Assembly: GCA_050951365.1 (NCBI GenBank)
Contig: JBMNIX010000006.1
Span: forward strand, 1-49,284
Length of the DNA: 49,284 bases
Reading direction: 5' to 3'
Source of the DNA: JAAYHG01 sp012735455
Lineage (GTDB): Bacteria; Bacillota; DTU030; DUMP01
In this document: positions 16,698-26,124 of the stretch, piece by piece
Layout of the letters: every line of letters begins with the position of its first letter
How positions within the stretch are numbered: position 1 is the first letter of the stretch
Position numbers and translations under genes: made by a program
The notes under the pieces: generated by a model
Databases searched by the model: none
Seen by the model: the letters and a program-made list of their open reading frames with translations, nothing else
Told to the model about the DNA's origin: nothing

Positions 16698-18521
16698 CTA
16701 GCTTAGCCGCCTTAGAAAGCGTTTTTCCAGTTCCCGTCGTGTAAAACAAACTAGTGTCGGCCGTCCGTGCGGGCAGTTGTACGGGTGCTCACACTGTGCC
16801 AGCTCTGTTAGAAGTGCAACAGCCTCGGTAGATGTGATGGTTTGTCCTGCCTTAATAGCAGCATGGCAGGCTACAGCAGACTGCAACTGGTGCAGCCTCT
16901 CCTTCAAGACAAAACTAGCTTCCTCCTGGTCCAGGAGCTCTCGTACCAAGTCTATAGCATCCCCCGGAGGCAGTACCTCGGGTATTGTACGCAAGACCAA
17001 GGTATCATCACCGAATTCCTCTAGCTCCAGTCCAAACTTTGACCACAGGTCCTTGTTGGTCCGCCAAATAGCCAGCTCAGGCTCTGTTACTATTAGTGTC
17101 TGCGGTACTAAGAGATACTGCACGGAAAATGTGCCTTCCCTGAAATCGCGCGCTAGCTTTTCAAATAATATGCGTTCGTGGGCAGCATGCTGGTCTACTA
17201 AGTAAATCCCCTGAGGTCCGCTTGCCACCAAGTACGTCAATAAAGCCTGTCCCAGAAATATTAATTCGGGCCACTGGACCCCAACTCCCCGTGGTGCCGC
17301 GACCGTGCTATCTTTTTCCTGCGTCGCCTTGGGTCTAAGACTCGGCACTGCAGCACTGTTCGGACACTCATTGAGGAGCACCTGTTTCCCCTCGTTGAGG
17401 TGTACGTAAGGTTTACTAGGCATCTCTACCACGTAGTTGCCCAAGCTATCCCGCATTAGTGGCAGCTGCCCCCCAGTATTCTCCCCTATAACCGGCCCTG
17501 ACATGCGGTGAGACAAGGCTGCGGCAGGCACCCCAGCACTGCGCAAAGCCTGCCGCACTGCATGATGCACCAGAGTCCTCAGCTCCTGTTCATGGCTGAA
17601 GCGAACTTCTGTCTTAGCTGGATGCACATTTATATCCACCAGCCCCGGATGTGTTCTCACCTCCAGACAGAATACCGGATGGCGACTGGACACGAGATGT
17701 TTACTACAAGCAGCTTCCACCACCGACGACAAGCCCGGGCTTTTTATCCAGCGGCCGTTCACCATTAGGATCTGTTGACTACGGGTGCCACGGGCAAACT
17801 CTGGCGGTGCTATCCAACCATGCACCCGAAACAGCCGGTTCTCAGCTTCCACCTCCAACCAGGGAAGGTCAGCACCCTTACCCAAAACCATGCTAACAAC
17901 CTCGCCTCGGTCCCCAGAACCAGAAGTGGATATAATCTCACGACCAGCATGGGTAGCCCGGAAAGAGACATCGGGACGCACAACGGCCAAACGGGTAATT
18001 ACCTCTACTATACGCTTAAGCTCTGTCTGTTCGCTTTTCAGGAATTTGAACCGGGCTGGCGTATTGTAGAAAAGGTCCTTCACATGCACAATCGTACCAG
18101 TGCTGGCTGAACACTCCTGGACTTGTGGTTCACCGCTAGCAGTACTGGTTACCCTGACTCCTGCCACCGCTCCAGCCTTGGCCGTTATAAGCTCCAGATG
18201 AGACACGGCGGCTATGCTGGGTAGGGCTTCCCCGCGAAAGCCAAGACTCGTCACGGAGTCAAGATCCGCAGCGGAGCGAATCTTGCTTGTGGCATGGCGG
18301 GTAAGGGCCAACATGGCATCCTCAACCGACATGCCTTCTCCGTTGTCACGAACAGTAATGAGGCTTAGCCCGGCTCTTTCCAACACAACCTCAACCCGGC
18401 TAGCCCCAGCGTCCAACGCGTTCTCAAGCAGTTCCTTCACCACTGAAGCCGGTCTTTCCACCACTTCACCAGCAGCTATTTGCTGCACAACCTCATCAGG
18501 TAAGATGTGGACCTTGCCCAT
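16698..18521 (-). CDS. mutL: MutL, mismatch-repair endonuclease
   Basis: Acts after MutS recognises a mismatch. 607 residues from ATG 18521; GTG 18530 is an alternative. The GHKL ATPase domain shows ELLENALDAGASRVEV, VRDNGEGM and LGFRGEALPSIAAV. The C-terminal domain carries the metal-dependent nicking motifs DQHAAHERILFE, ACHAAIKAGQ and CPHGRPTLVCF, marking the endonuclease-type MutL of organisms without MutH. The middle linker is long and low in conservation. The gene start overlaps the mutS end by about 26 bases. Confidence 0.96.
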   Translation of the reverse strand: MGKVHILPDEVVQQIAAGEVVERPASVVKELLENALDAGASRVEVVLERAGLSLITVRDNGEGMSVEDAMLALTRHATSKIRSAADLDSVTSLGFRGEALPSIAAVSHLELITAKAGAVAGVRVTSTASGEPQVQECSASTGTIVHVKDLFYNTPARFKFLKSEQTELKRIVEVITRLAVVRPDVSFRATHAGREIISTSGSGDRGEVVSMVLGKGADLPWLEVEAENRLFRVHGWIAPPEFARGTRSQQILMVNGRWIKSPGLSSVVEAACSKHLVSSRHPVFCLEVRTHPGLVDINVHPAKTEVRFSHEQELRTLVHHAVRQALRSAGVPAAALSHRMSGPVIGENTGGQLPLMRDSLGNYVVEMPSKPYVHLNEGKQVLLNECPNSAAVPSLRPKATQEKDSTVAAPRGVGVQWPELIFLGQALLTYLVASGPQGIYLVDQHAAHERILFEKLARDFREGTFSVQYLLVPQTLIVTEPELAIWRTNKDLWSKFGLELEEFGDDTLVLRTIPEVLPPGDAIDLVRELLDQEEASFVLKERLHQLQSAVACHAAIKAGQTITSTEAVALLTELAQCEHPYNCPHGRPTLVCFTRRELEKRFLRRLS

Positions 18522-21105
18522 AACTATCACCCACTTTGGCCCTCAGTTCATCTTGCAGCTCTGCCAGCCGCAGAAGCAGTTCTAACGGCGGCATTTTGCT
18601 GAGGTCAATATCTAGGAGCCTCCGGCCAATCGCTTCCCAAAATCCGCCGCCCCCTTCGCTGCTAGCCGCCACCTGGGCTGCCGTCAATTCCTTTATACTC
18701 AGTGCCGCTAAGATCTCTTCAGCCCGCTCAAGTACGGCCAACGGCAGGCCTGCCAGGCGCGCCACTTGAATTCCATAGCTGCGGTCAGAACCACCAGGGA
18801 TTACACGCCGCAGAAAGATCAATTCTTCGCCCCTTTCAGCAACAGCCATGGTGAAATTCTTTATTCCCGGCACTTTGTCCGCCAGCTCCGTTAGTTCGTG
18901 GTAATGGGTTGAAAAGAGGGTCTTACAACCTACAGTGGTAGCGAGGTGCTCAGCGATAGCCTGGGCTAAAGACAGCCCGTCCAGAGTACTCGTACCCCGC
19001 CCCACCTCGTCCAGTATTACTAAGGAACGGCTGGTTGCCTCCCGCAATATGACCTCGCACTCTCGCATCTCTACCATAAAGGTGCTATCCCCTGCAGCCA
19101 GGTCATCTGAGGCACCTACACGGGTAAAAATTCGATCTACGACGCCTACAGTGCCTTCTTTCGCCGGCACAAAGCTGCCCATCTGGGCCATAAGGACCGC
19201 TAACGCTACCTGGCGTATATAGGTGGATTTCCCTGCCATGTTCGGACCTGTAAGAAGAATAAAGCGGCTATCTTCGGCGTCTAAATATACATCGTTGGGG
19301 ACAAAACTGGTGTCAGGGCGCAGGCTTTCAACCACTGGATGACGGCTCTCAGTCAGCTGTAGCACCTGACCCCTAGTGACTTCCGGGCGAACATAGCCCC
19401 GTTTTACTGCCACCTCAGCCAACGTAGCCAAGACATCTAGTCGCGCTAGAGCTTGGGCTGTAGCTCGAATTGAGCGGGCACGAGCAACAACCTCTTGGCA
19501 GAGTTGTCGGAAGAGCTCCTGTTCCAGCTCCTTCAATCGTTCCTGGGCACTGAGGATACTGCCCTCGCGCTCTTTCAGCTCTGGTGTTATGAAGCGCTCT
19601 GCGCCAACCAAAGTCTGGCGCCTAATGTAATCTTCGGGTACGTTATCCAGGTTCGAACGGGTTATCTCTATGTAGTAGCCAAATACCTTATTGTAGCCGA
19701 CCTTAAGTGACTTAATTCCTGTACGTTCTCTCTCTCTGGCCTCGAGTTCCGCCACCCACTGACGTCCGCTCTGTGCCAGTGCACGCAGTTTATCAATCTC
19801 GAGGTCATAGCCAGGCTGAATCAGGCCACCATCGCGACTAGAAACGGGCGGCTCAGCCACCAGCGCCTTAACCAGCAGGGTCTCAAGATCGCTTAGAGGA
19901 GAAAATTCGCCAACATACTTTGGAACTGCTTCCAAGTCGGCGATTTTCTTAGCTATCCCTGGTAAGACGTTAGTGCCAGCGCGCAAAGATGCCAGATCCT
20001 TAGGGGTAGCGGTGCCATAAACCACCTTACCCAACAGCCGCTCAAGATCTGGAATCTGCCGTAGCAGCCTTCTAATTTCAAAACGCATTCGTTCGCGCCG
20101 GACGAGTTCTTCCACCGCATCCAGTCGACGGTTAATCTCGCCTGGGGAACACAGCGGCTGCTCGAGCCACTGGCGCAGCAGGCGTCCACCCATAGCAGTA
20201 ACCGTAAGATCCAACACCCACAGCAAGGAACCTTCAGCTTTACCCTCACGGAGGGTACGAGTAAGCTCTAGATTACGCCTGGTGTAAGTGTCAAGAAGCA
20301 TGTAAGAATTGACCTTATACGGTACCAACTCTGTAACATGGAGGGGCGTGGCCATCTGTGTCTCCTCCAAGTAAACAAGAACAGCTCCTGCTGCCACCAA
20401 CGAACTCGAAAGAGTATCACAGCAAAAACGCTGGCGAAAGTCCTCGCCCCACACCCTTATTAAAGCGGCCTCTGTTCGCGTCGGTTCCCAGCACTGCGGA
20501 TCCAGGTTACTGATGGAAGGACTACAAACCTCCACTAGACGCTTTACGAAGCACTCGTTGGTTCGAATCTCTGGTGCCAGGAGTCCCTCCGCGGGTTGTA
20601 AGCGGGCCAACTCATCCAGAAGGTGATCCTCTGCAGCTAGGGGTAACTCTGTAACCCGAAGTTCGCCCGTGCCAGAGTCGGCTACAGCCAAGCCCCAACT
20701 CTCTTCGTTCCTAGCGATGGCCACAAGATAGTTGTTGGATTTCTCGCCAACTACATCGTCCCTAAGGATCGTTCCTGGCGTCACAACCCGAACAACACGT
20801 CGTTTTACCAGACCCTTGGCCTCTTTAGGATCCTCTACCTGGTCACAGATGGCCACAGTGTGGCCTTTTTTAATTAAACGGGCAATGTATCCATCTGCTG
20901 CATGGTAAGGCACCCCGCACATGGGAATCCGGTTACCCTTTCCCACTTCGCGGGACGTGAGAGTTAGACCAAGTTCAGGGGCAGCCAGCTCTGCGTCAGA
21001 ATAGAACATCTCATAAAAATCTCCGAGTCGAAAAAAAAGAACTGTCTCAGGATACTGGCGCTTAATCTCCCAATACTGTTCTATCATCGGTGTTTGGTCA
21101 GCCAC
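18496..21105 (-). CDS. mutS: MutS, DNA mismatch recognition ATPase
   Basis: Mismatch sensor. The Phe-x-Glu wedge is in FFRLGDFYEMFY; the core has Walker A GPNMAGKSTYIRQVALAVLM, and Walker B/signature VILDEVGRGTSTLDGLSLAQ, with FSTHYHELTEL downstream. Start: I choose GTG 21105 (869 residues), which has a GGGGGGAG site six bases upstream, over TTG 21132, which has none. Follows miaB with a 41-base gap and overlaps mutL. Full length. Confidence 0.96.
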   Translation of the reverse strand: MADQTPMIEQYWEIKRQYPETVLFFRLGDFYEMFYSDAELAAPELGLTLTSREVGKGNRIPMCGVPYHAADGYIARLIKKGHTVAICDQVEDPKEAKGLVKRRVVRVVTPGTILRDDVVGEKSNNYLVAIARNEESWGLAVADSGTGELRVTELPLAAEDHLLDELARLQPAEGLLAPEIRTNECFVKRLVEVCSPSISNLDPQCWEPTRTEAALIRVWGEDFRQRFCCDTLSSSLVAAGAVLVYLEETQMATPLHVTELVPYKVNSYMLLDTYTRRNLELTRTLREGKAEGSLLWVLDLTVTAMGGRLLRQWLEQPLCSPGEINRRLDAVEELVRRERMRFEIRRLLRQIPDLERLLGKVVYGTATPKDLASLRAGTNVLPGIAKKIADLEAVPKYVGEFSPLSDLETLLVKALVAEPPVSSRDGGLIQPGYDLEIDKLRALAQSGRQWVAELEARERERTGIKSLKVGYNKVFGYYIEITRSNLDNVPEDYIRRQTLVGAERFITPELKEREGSILSAQERLKELEQELFRQLCQEVVARARSIRATAQALARLDVLATLAEVAVKRGYVRPEVTRGQVLQLTESRHPVVESLRPDTSFVPNDVYLDAEDSRFILLTGPNMAGKSTYIRQVALAVLMAQMGSFVPAKEGTVGVVDRIFTRVGASDDLAAGDSTFMVEMRECEVILREATSRSLVILDEVGRGTSTLDGLSLAQAIAEHLATTVGCKTLFSTHYHELTELADKVPGIKNFTMAVAERGEELIFLRRVIPGGSDRSYGIQVARLAGLPLAVLERAEEILAALSIKELTAAQVAASSEGGGGFWEAIGRRLLDIDLSKMPPLELLLRLAELQDELRAKVGDSYGQGPHLT

Positions 21106-21146
21106 AAAACGCTCCCCCCTCTCCCAACTCAACTGCCCTATTCGCT

Positions 21147-22457
21147 TTAGATCAGCACCCCATCCAAGGTCCAGGTGTGGGCTCTTACAACATTCACTTT
21201 AACCAACCTGCCCGTCAGTCCTTTAGGACCCACAAAGTGCACCAACTTGTTCGTGCGGGTACGTCCAGTCAGGACCTGCGCATTATTCTTACTCTCTCCT
21301 TCAACTAGGACTTCGACCGTTTCCCCTAGCAGTGCCTCGTTGCGTCTGCGGCTAATCCCAGCCTGTAAGGCGTTGAGCCGAGACAGTCGCTCCTTTTTTT
21401 CCTCCGTCGTCACCTGGCCTGGCATGATGGCCGCTGCAGTACCTTCCCGAGGGGAGTACACAAAAGTATACGCTGCATCAAACTGAACGGTCTGGACAAG
21501 ATCCAAGGTGGACTGAAAGTCAGGCTCCTCTTCTCCCGGGAAACCAACAATGATGTCTGTTGTAATGCTGGCATTCGGAACTATAGACCGCACCTTATCT
21601 ACCAGGGAAAGATAGTGTTGCGTAGTGTAACCACGATTCATCCACTCCAATACCCTGTCACTACCAGCCTGAATAGGTAGATGGAAGTGCTCGCAGACCT
21701 TGTCCGTCTCTTTCACTGCCCAGATCATTTTCTCTGTGAAATCCCGAGGGTGTGAAGTCATATAACGGATTCGCTGCAGCCCTTCCACCTTATCAACCGC
21801 CTGCAGGAGCGCCACAAAGTCAACCCTTTCATCCAGGTCGCGACCATAGGTATTCACGTTCTGTCCAAGTAACATCACTTCAGGAAAGCCCTCGGCTACA
21901 GCAGCCCTTACCTCGGCCAAAACATCCCCTGGCATCCGGCTTCGTTCCCGACCTCGCACATAGGGCACAATACAGTAGCTACAGAAGTTGTTGCAGCCAT
22001 ACGCGATATTCACGTACGCCCTGACACCCTTACTACGGCTTATAGGTAGAGGTGAAAGATTAGTTCCTTCTCCCACGCTGACAATACCCTGGCGTTCTTC
22101 AGCCAAAGCCATGAGTATCTCTGGTAGGTCGCCTAAGCGTTGTGTGCCCAGCACAAAGTCGAGGTGAGGGCAACGTTCCAGGGCTGCCTCTTTATCCTTT
22201 TCGGCTAAGCAGCCTGACATACCAATTATAAGGTTCGGTCTTGAACGCTTAAGAGCCCTCAGCTCGTCTATCTGTCCATAAATCCGGCGTTCCGCCCCCT
22301 CGCGTACACAGCAAGTCTGAAAGATGATCACGTCCGCATCCGACGGGTCCGACACCTCTTGGTAACCGGCTTCATCTAGAAGACCAGAGAGCATTTCCGC
22401 ATCGTGAAAGCTCATTTGGCAACCAAAAACCTTAATTAAGTACTTACCCTGCTCCAC
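21147..22457 (-). CDS. miaB: MiaB, tRNA methylthiotransferase
   Basis: Radical SAM enzyme adding the methylthio group to i6A37 made by MiaA. UPF0004 domain with VFGCQMSFHDAEMLSGLLDE and FQTCCVREGAERRIYGQ; radical SAM cluster CNNFCSYC followed by VPYVRGRERSR; TRAM domain at the end (VLVEGESKNNAQVLTGRTRT). 436 residues from GTG 22457. ATG 22466 directly abuts the AAGGAAGG site, whereas GTG 22457 is nine bases from it, so GTG is the better start. Leads the miaB-mutS-mutL-miaA-hfq unit. Confidence 0.95.
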   Translation of the reverse strand: MEQGKYLIKVFGCQMSFHDAEMLSGLLDEAGYQEVSDPSDADVIIFQTCCVREGAERRIYGQIDELRALKRSRPNLIIGMSGCLAEKDKEAALERCPHLDFVLGTQRLGDLPEILMALAEERQGIVSVGEGTNLSPLPISRSKGVRAYVNIAYGCNNFCSYCIVPYVRGRERSRMPGDVLAEVRAAVAEGFPEVMLLGQNVNTYGRDLDERVDFVALLQAVDKVEGLQRIRYMTSHPRDFTEKMIWAVKETDKVCEHFHLPIQAGSDRVLEWMNRGYTTQHYLSLVDKVRSIVPNASITTDIIVGFPGEEEPDFQSTLDLVQTVQFDAAYTFVYSPREGTAAAIMPGQVTTEEKKERLSRLNALQAGISRRRNEALLGETVEVLVEGESKNNAQVLTGRTRTNKLVHFVGPKGLTGRLVKVNVVRAHTWTLDGVLI

Positions 22458-22487
22458 GCAACTCATCCTTCCTTAACCTTGGTACCT

Positions 22488-22516
22488 ATTATAACAAAAA
22501 GCCAGCCGCGGCACAA
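22488..22516 (-). promoter_or_regulatory. Predicted miaB promoter overlapping the upstream terminator
   Basis: Minus-strand TATAAT (22488-22493) preceded by TGT (extended -10), with TTGTGC (22511-22516) 17 bases upstream. The -35 lies in the loop of the terminator of the preceding gene. Confidence 0.6.
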
Positions 22517-22529
22517 AGGTCGGCTGGCT
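22495..22529 (-). terminator. Rho-independent terminator of the decarboxylase gene
   Basis: On the minus strand AGCCAGCCG and CGGCTGGCT form a perfect 9-bp stem (22500-22529), followed by a T run (22495-22500). 16 bases after the decarboxylase stop. Confidence 0.88.
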
Positions 22530-22544
22530 GTAACCTCTCGGCTC

Positions 22545-24044
22545 TTAACTAATCTGAGCCAGATCAATCCTCGGCCTTATTAAGGCCGGATAGCGTTTAA
22601 CCACCTTCACGTTGGTAACGGTAGGATCTTCCGTACCCTGTAGACTAAGACGTTCACCCCGCAGGATCTCGATATAGTCAATAACTTCACGGCTTAGTCT
22701 TTCTCCCGGGCAAATCAGCGGAATGCCCGGCGGATAGGCCATGATCATTTCTGCACTAACCTCTCCCTCAGCTTCCGCCAAGGGTACTAGGCGAGTCTCG
22801 CTGTAAAATGCCTCTTTCGGTGAGAGAACCTGCTCAGGCAAGCTAGGAAGATACGCCGGGTACTTTACCACATTAAAACGTTCGCGCTCAGCAGCAATTG
22901 CTTTCAGCCCCTGTACCAGTGTTTCAACCATCTCATGGTCGTCTCCGATGGTGATAAGATACAAGGCGTTGTACAGATCAGAAAGTTCTGCCTGCACCCG
23001 GAAGTGATTGCGCATGAGCCTTTCTACCTCATGCCCGGACAGGCCCAATTCGCGAAAATTAGCCACTATCTTCGTTGGGTCGAAACCAAAACAGCCGCTG
23101 TCGTTGAGAATCGCTTCGTCCAATAGAACCAGTCCAGGAACCTCTGCCAACTGTGAGCGCACCCAGCGCGCCAAATCCACTGCCTTGTCCACCATCTCTC
23201 TGCCTCTAAGCGCCATCTGCTTGCGGGCCACATCCAATGAGGCCAAGAGAACATAGGAAGGGCTTGTGCTCTGCGTAAGATTGAGCACTGCCTTCACCTT
23301 TTTCGGGTCCACCCGACCCTCGTTGACAAGGAGCAGGGAGCTCTGGGTCATCGACCCCGCCAATTTATGCACGCTAGTGGCAATCAGGTCCGCCCCAGCT
23401 TGAGAAGCGCTGGCAGGGAGTTCCGCATGGAAGTGCAGGTGGGCACCGTGTGCCTCATCCACAATGACAGCAGCCCCATAAGCATGAGCCAACCGGACAA
23501 TATCTGCTAGTGGCGAAGCCACGCCATAGTAGGTAGGGTTGATAACGAAGACTGCTTTGGCTTGAGGATGCTGCTGAAGTGCCTGGGTAACTCGTTCAAC
23601 ACTCACCCCCATGGCAATGCCGAAGTAGTCGTCAATGTCAGGTTCAATATAAACAGGCCGCGCGCCACTTAAAATCAGTCCGCCTGTGGCAGACTTGTGT
23701 GCGTTTCGAGGCAGAATAATCTCGTCGCCAGGGGAACAGACACTCATGATCATAGCTTGAATGCCAGATGTGGTGCCGTTCACCAAAAAGTGGGCATGAT
23801 CAGCTCCCCAGGCTGCCGCTGCTAATTCTTCTGCCTGCCGGATGGCTCCCCGGGGGTTACAAATATTGTCCAAGTCCTCCATGCAAGTAAGGTCGATTCC
23901 CATTACATTGGGGCCAACAAAAGACGTGAACTCCGGCACCCCGCGCCCCTGTTTGTGCCCAGGGACGTGAAAGGGCAACACATTAGTGTGGACGTAGTTC
24001 TTGAGAGCTGAAAAAAGGGGGGTTTCTTCCTGCGAAATCTTCAC
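22545..24044 (-). CDS. Orn/Lys/Arg decarboxylase family protein (SpeA/YaaO-like)
   Basis: Fold type I PLP-dependent basic amino acid decarboxylase making a polyamine precursor (agmatine, cadaverine or putrescine). 499 residues, the short form without the N-terminal wing domain, as in Gram-positive SpeA/YaaO. N-terminus VLPFHVPGHKQGRG is characteristic. HFLVNGTTSGIQAMIM is the cofactor phosphate region, IVDEAHGAHLHFH has the PLP-binding aspartate and histidine, and TSVHKLAGSMTQSS has the Schiff-base lysine. GTG 24044 is chosen because AAGGAG lies eight bases before it; GTG 24053 overlaps that site. Substrate specificity cannot be read from sequence. Monocistronic: own promoter and terminator. 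Confidence 0.88.
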   Translation of the reverse strand: MKISQEETPLFSALKNYVHTNVLPFHVPGHKQGRGVPEFTSFVGPNVMGIDLTCMEDLDNICNPRGAIRQAEELAAAAWGADHAHFLVNGTTSGIQAMIMSVCSPGDEIILPRNAHKSATGGLILSGARPVYIEPDIDDYFGIAMGVSVERVTQALQQHPQAKAVFVINPTYYGVASPLADIVRLAHAYGAAVIVDEAHGAHLHFHAELPASASQAGADLIATSVHKLAGSMTQSSLLLVNEGRVDPKKVKAVLNLTQSTSPSYVLLASLDVARKQMALRGREMVDKAVDLARWVRSQLAEVPGLVLLDEAILNDSGCFGFDPTKIVANFRELGLSGHEVERLMRNHFRVQAELSDLYNALYLITIGDDHEMVETLVQGLKAIAAERERFNVVKYPAYLPSLPEQVLSPKEAFYSETRLVPLAEAEGEVSAEMIMAYPPGIPLICPGERLSREVIDYIEILRGERLSLQGTEDPTVTNVKVVKRYPALIRPRIDLAQIS

Positions 24045-24076
24045 CAGTGTCACTCCTTTCCCTTGGCAACACGTCT

Positions 24077-24105
24077 ATTTAAGCACAAACGTAAGCTAAA
24101 TGCAA
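24077..24105 (-). promoter_or_regulatory. Predicted promoter of the decarboxylase gene
   Basis: Minus-strand extended -10 TGCTTAAAT (TTAAAT at 24077-24082) with a weak TTGCAT at 24100-24105, spacing 17. Confidence 0.4.
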
Positions 24106-24182
24106 GATGCGCGGAGCTATCGTCTCCAAAAATTATTAGCGGCGTTTTCTCGTCGTTTACATGTTTTTTCCCGGCTTAGAGC

Positions 24183-24211
24183 AAAAAAAGCCCCCGCCTT
24201 TTCAGCAGGGG
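24183..24211 (-). terminator. Terminator at the end of the coiled-coil gene
   Basis: On the minus strand CCCCTGC and GCGGGGG pair (one G-T), followed by seven T. The stop codon of the coiled-coil gene (24202-24204) lies in the loop. Confidence 0.8.
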
Positions 24212-24501
24212 TTACCTCCGCACTCTTCATTTTCGAAACCAACACTCACGCGCGTGGTCGTGTTCACGTCTACCCAAGTACGGTTTCTTTCCCAGAGCAG
24301 CCGCGCTAGGTAGCTATTGCGGAGTCGCAGGCGTCCGATTTCACGTTCCAGCTGTTCCTTCTCTTGGCGCCGTTTGTTTTCTAGCATATCCAACAGATTC
24401 ATAAGAACACGACGGCCTAAACGCAAATCGGCAATCTTGGCTTTGAGGCCTGTTATCTCTTCTTCCAGGGCACACATAGTCTTGGTAGTGCGTTCGTCCA
24501 T
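24202..24501 (-). CDS. Small coiled-coil protein of unknown function
   Basis: 99 residues from ATG 24501, which has a GGTGGTG site; an upstream ATG at 24519 is less well placed. Residues about 10-75 are a near-continuous charged heptad-like helix (ALEEEITGLKAKIADLRLGR, then KRRQEKEQLEREIGRLRLRN). The tail contains one Cys pair, ECGGNPC. No enzyme motif. It follows mmdB by 92 bases and ends in a strong terminator, so it may be the last gene of the propionate operon or a separate unit. No known family recognised. Confidence 0.65.
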   Translation of the reverse strand: MDERTTKTMCALEEEITGLKAKIADLRLGRRVLMNLLDMLENKRRQEKEQLEREIGRLRLRNSYLARLLWERNRTWVDVNTTTRVSVGFENEECGGNPC

Positions 24502-24593
24502 GGGGTCACCACCTGTCATAAAGTGGCCGGACGCCTAACACTATATTCTATGCGTGGCTCCCTGTCGGCATACACGGGCGATGAGACGTCGAG

Positions 24594-25712
24594 TTAACTT
24601 AGCAGTGCCAGCATAACACCGGCAGCCACCGCCGTGCCGATAACGCCCGCAACATTGGGACCCATGGCGTGCATCAAGAGGAAATTGCCGGGGTTTTCCC
24701 GCTGTCCCACCACTTGGGACACCCGGGCAGCCATAGGCACAGCGGAAACACCAGCTGAACCAATCAAGGGATTAATCTTTCCGCCGGAGAGAACATACAT
24801 TAGTTTGCCCAACAGCACTCCGCCGGTGGTTCCGAAAGCAAACGCCACCAAGCCCAAGGCGATAATCTGCAAGGTCTTTACAGTCAGAAAACTTTCTGCC
24901 TCCATTGTTGCACCAACACTGGTCGACAAGAAGATGGTAACGATGTTGATTAGCTCGTTTTGAGCTGTTTTCGAAAGTCGTTCTGTGACGCCGCTTTCAC
25001 GTAGCAAATTCCCCAGCATAAGCATACCCAGGAGGGGTGCAATGGGCGGAAGCAGCAACGTCACCGCTATGGTCGTTACAATGGGGAACAGGATTCGCTC
25101 TGCTTTGGACACCGGACGCAACTGTTCCATCACCACGGCGCGCTCCTTAGGAGTGGTAAGCGCCATCATAATGGGTGGTTGGATCAGAGGTACCAGGGAC
25201 ATGTAGGAATACGACGCCACCGCAATGGCACCCAAAAGGTGGGGTGCCAGTTTGATCGTCAGGTAGATAGCGGTAGGTCCATCAGCGCCACCAATGATCC
25301 CAATGGGAGCCGCTTCTCTTATCGTAAAGCCTAACAATTGAGCACCCGTTAATGACATAAAGACTCCCAACTGGGCAGCTGCTCCCATTAAAATAGTACT
25401 CGGATTAGCCAGCAAAGGACCAAAGTCGGTCATAGCCCCAACACCTAGGAAGATCAAGGATGGAAAGATCTCATGCTCGACACCAAAATACAGGTAGCGT
25501 AGCAGACCATGCTCACCCATTAAGCCGGTAAGAGGTAAATTGGCCAACACGCAGCCAAAACCGATTGGCATGAGAAGCAGTGGCTCAAAACCCTTGGCAA
25601 TGGCTAGGTACAAAAGAACACAGCCCACCAGAATCATGATCACGTTACCTGTGGTCAAATGCACAAAACCAGTAGTCTCAGCTAGCCGCATCAAGCTCTC
25701 GGATAGACTCAT
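24594..25712 (-). CDS. mmdB: Sodium-pumping decarboxylase beta subunit (MmdB/OadB-like)
   Basis: Integral membrane subunit that decarboxylates carboxybiotin and exports Na+. 372 residues, mostly helices. Family landmarks: FGCVLANLPLTGL, GVGAMTDFGPLLANPSTILM, IGIIGGADGPTAIYLTIKLA (ion and CO2 path), and near the end NPLIGSAGVSAVPMAARVSQ and NFLLMHAMGPNVAGVIGTAV. With an MmdA-type carboxyltransferase upstream, methylmalonyl-CoA is the likely donor, although oxaloacetate decarboxylase beta subunits look alike. Last core gene of the decarboxylase set. Confidence 0.93.
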   Translation of the reverse strand: MSLSESLMRLAETTGFVHLTTGNVIMILVGCVLLYLAIAKGFEPLLLMPIGFGCVLANLPLTGLMGEHGLLRYLYFGVEHEIFPSLIFLGVGAMTDFGPLLANPSTILMGAAAQLGVFMSLTGAQLLGFTIREAAPIGIIGGADGPTAIYLTIKLAPHLLGAIAVASYSYMSLVPLIQPPIMMALTTPKERAVVMEQLRPVSKAERILFPIVTTIAVTLLLPPIAPLLGMLMLGNLLRESGVTERLSKTAQNELINIVTIFLSTSVGATMEAESFLTVKTLQIIALGLVAFAFGTTGGVLLGKLMYVLSGGKINPLIGSAGVSAVPMAARVSQVVGQRENPGNFLLMHAMGPNVAGVIGTAVAAGVMLALLS

Positions 25713-25733
25713 TTTCTCACTCTCCCGGTGTGC

Positions 25734-26117
25734 TTACTCAAGGTTCACCAGGACATCTCCGGTATTCACCGACTGGCCCGCGGAAACGAAGATGTCTTTT
25801 ACTACTCCATCCTGCGGTGCCATAATCTCGTTCTCCATTTTCATGGCTTCAAGGGTAAGAAGTACCTGGCCTCTCTTGACTTGATCTCCTGGTTTTACAT
25901 TGACGGACAGCACGTTTCCTGGCATTGGAGCCTTTACGCTGCCTGTGCCTGCAGCTGCAGGTTTGGGGGCAGCCTGTGGGGCGGCTGGAGCTGGATTGGC
26001 AGCTGGTGCTGCAGCAGGAGCAGGCATCGTCGCCGCTGGTGCAGCTGCTGCTGCACCTTTCTCTTCTACTTCTACTTCGTAAGTCTCTCCATTTACTGTA
26101 ACTAAGAACTTTCTCAT
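25734..26117 (-). CDS. mmdC: Biotin carboxyl carrier protein of the decarboxylase (MmdC)
   Basis: 127 residues from ATG 26117, which follows AAGGAGGTAG; longer frames lack a site. N-terminal MRKFLVTVNGETYEVEVEE, then a flexible Ala/Pro-rich linker of about 40 residues (residues 20-60), then the biotinyl domain with the modified lysine in LEAMKMENEI. It shuttles the carboxyl group from MmdA to MmdB. Eight bases after the gamma-subunit stop. Confidence 0.93.
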   Translation of the reverse strand: MRKFLVTVNGETYEVEVEEKGAAAAAPAATMPAPAAAPAANPAPAAPQAAPKPAAAGTGSVKAPMPGNVLSVNVKPGDQVKRGQVLLTLEAMKMENEIMAPQDGVVKDIFVSAGQSVNTGDVLVNLE

Positions 26118-26124
26118 TTCAGGA

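Noticed and set aside
25900..26082. Plus-strand Ala/Gly-rich open frame
   Set aside because: Antisense shadow of the Ala/Pro-rich linker of the biotin carrier.
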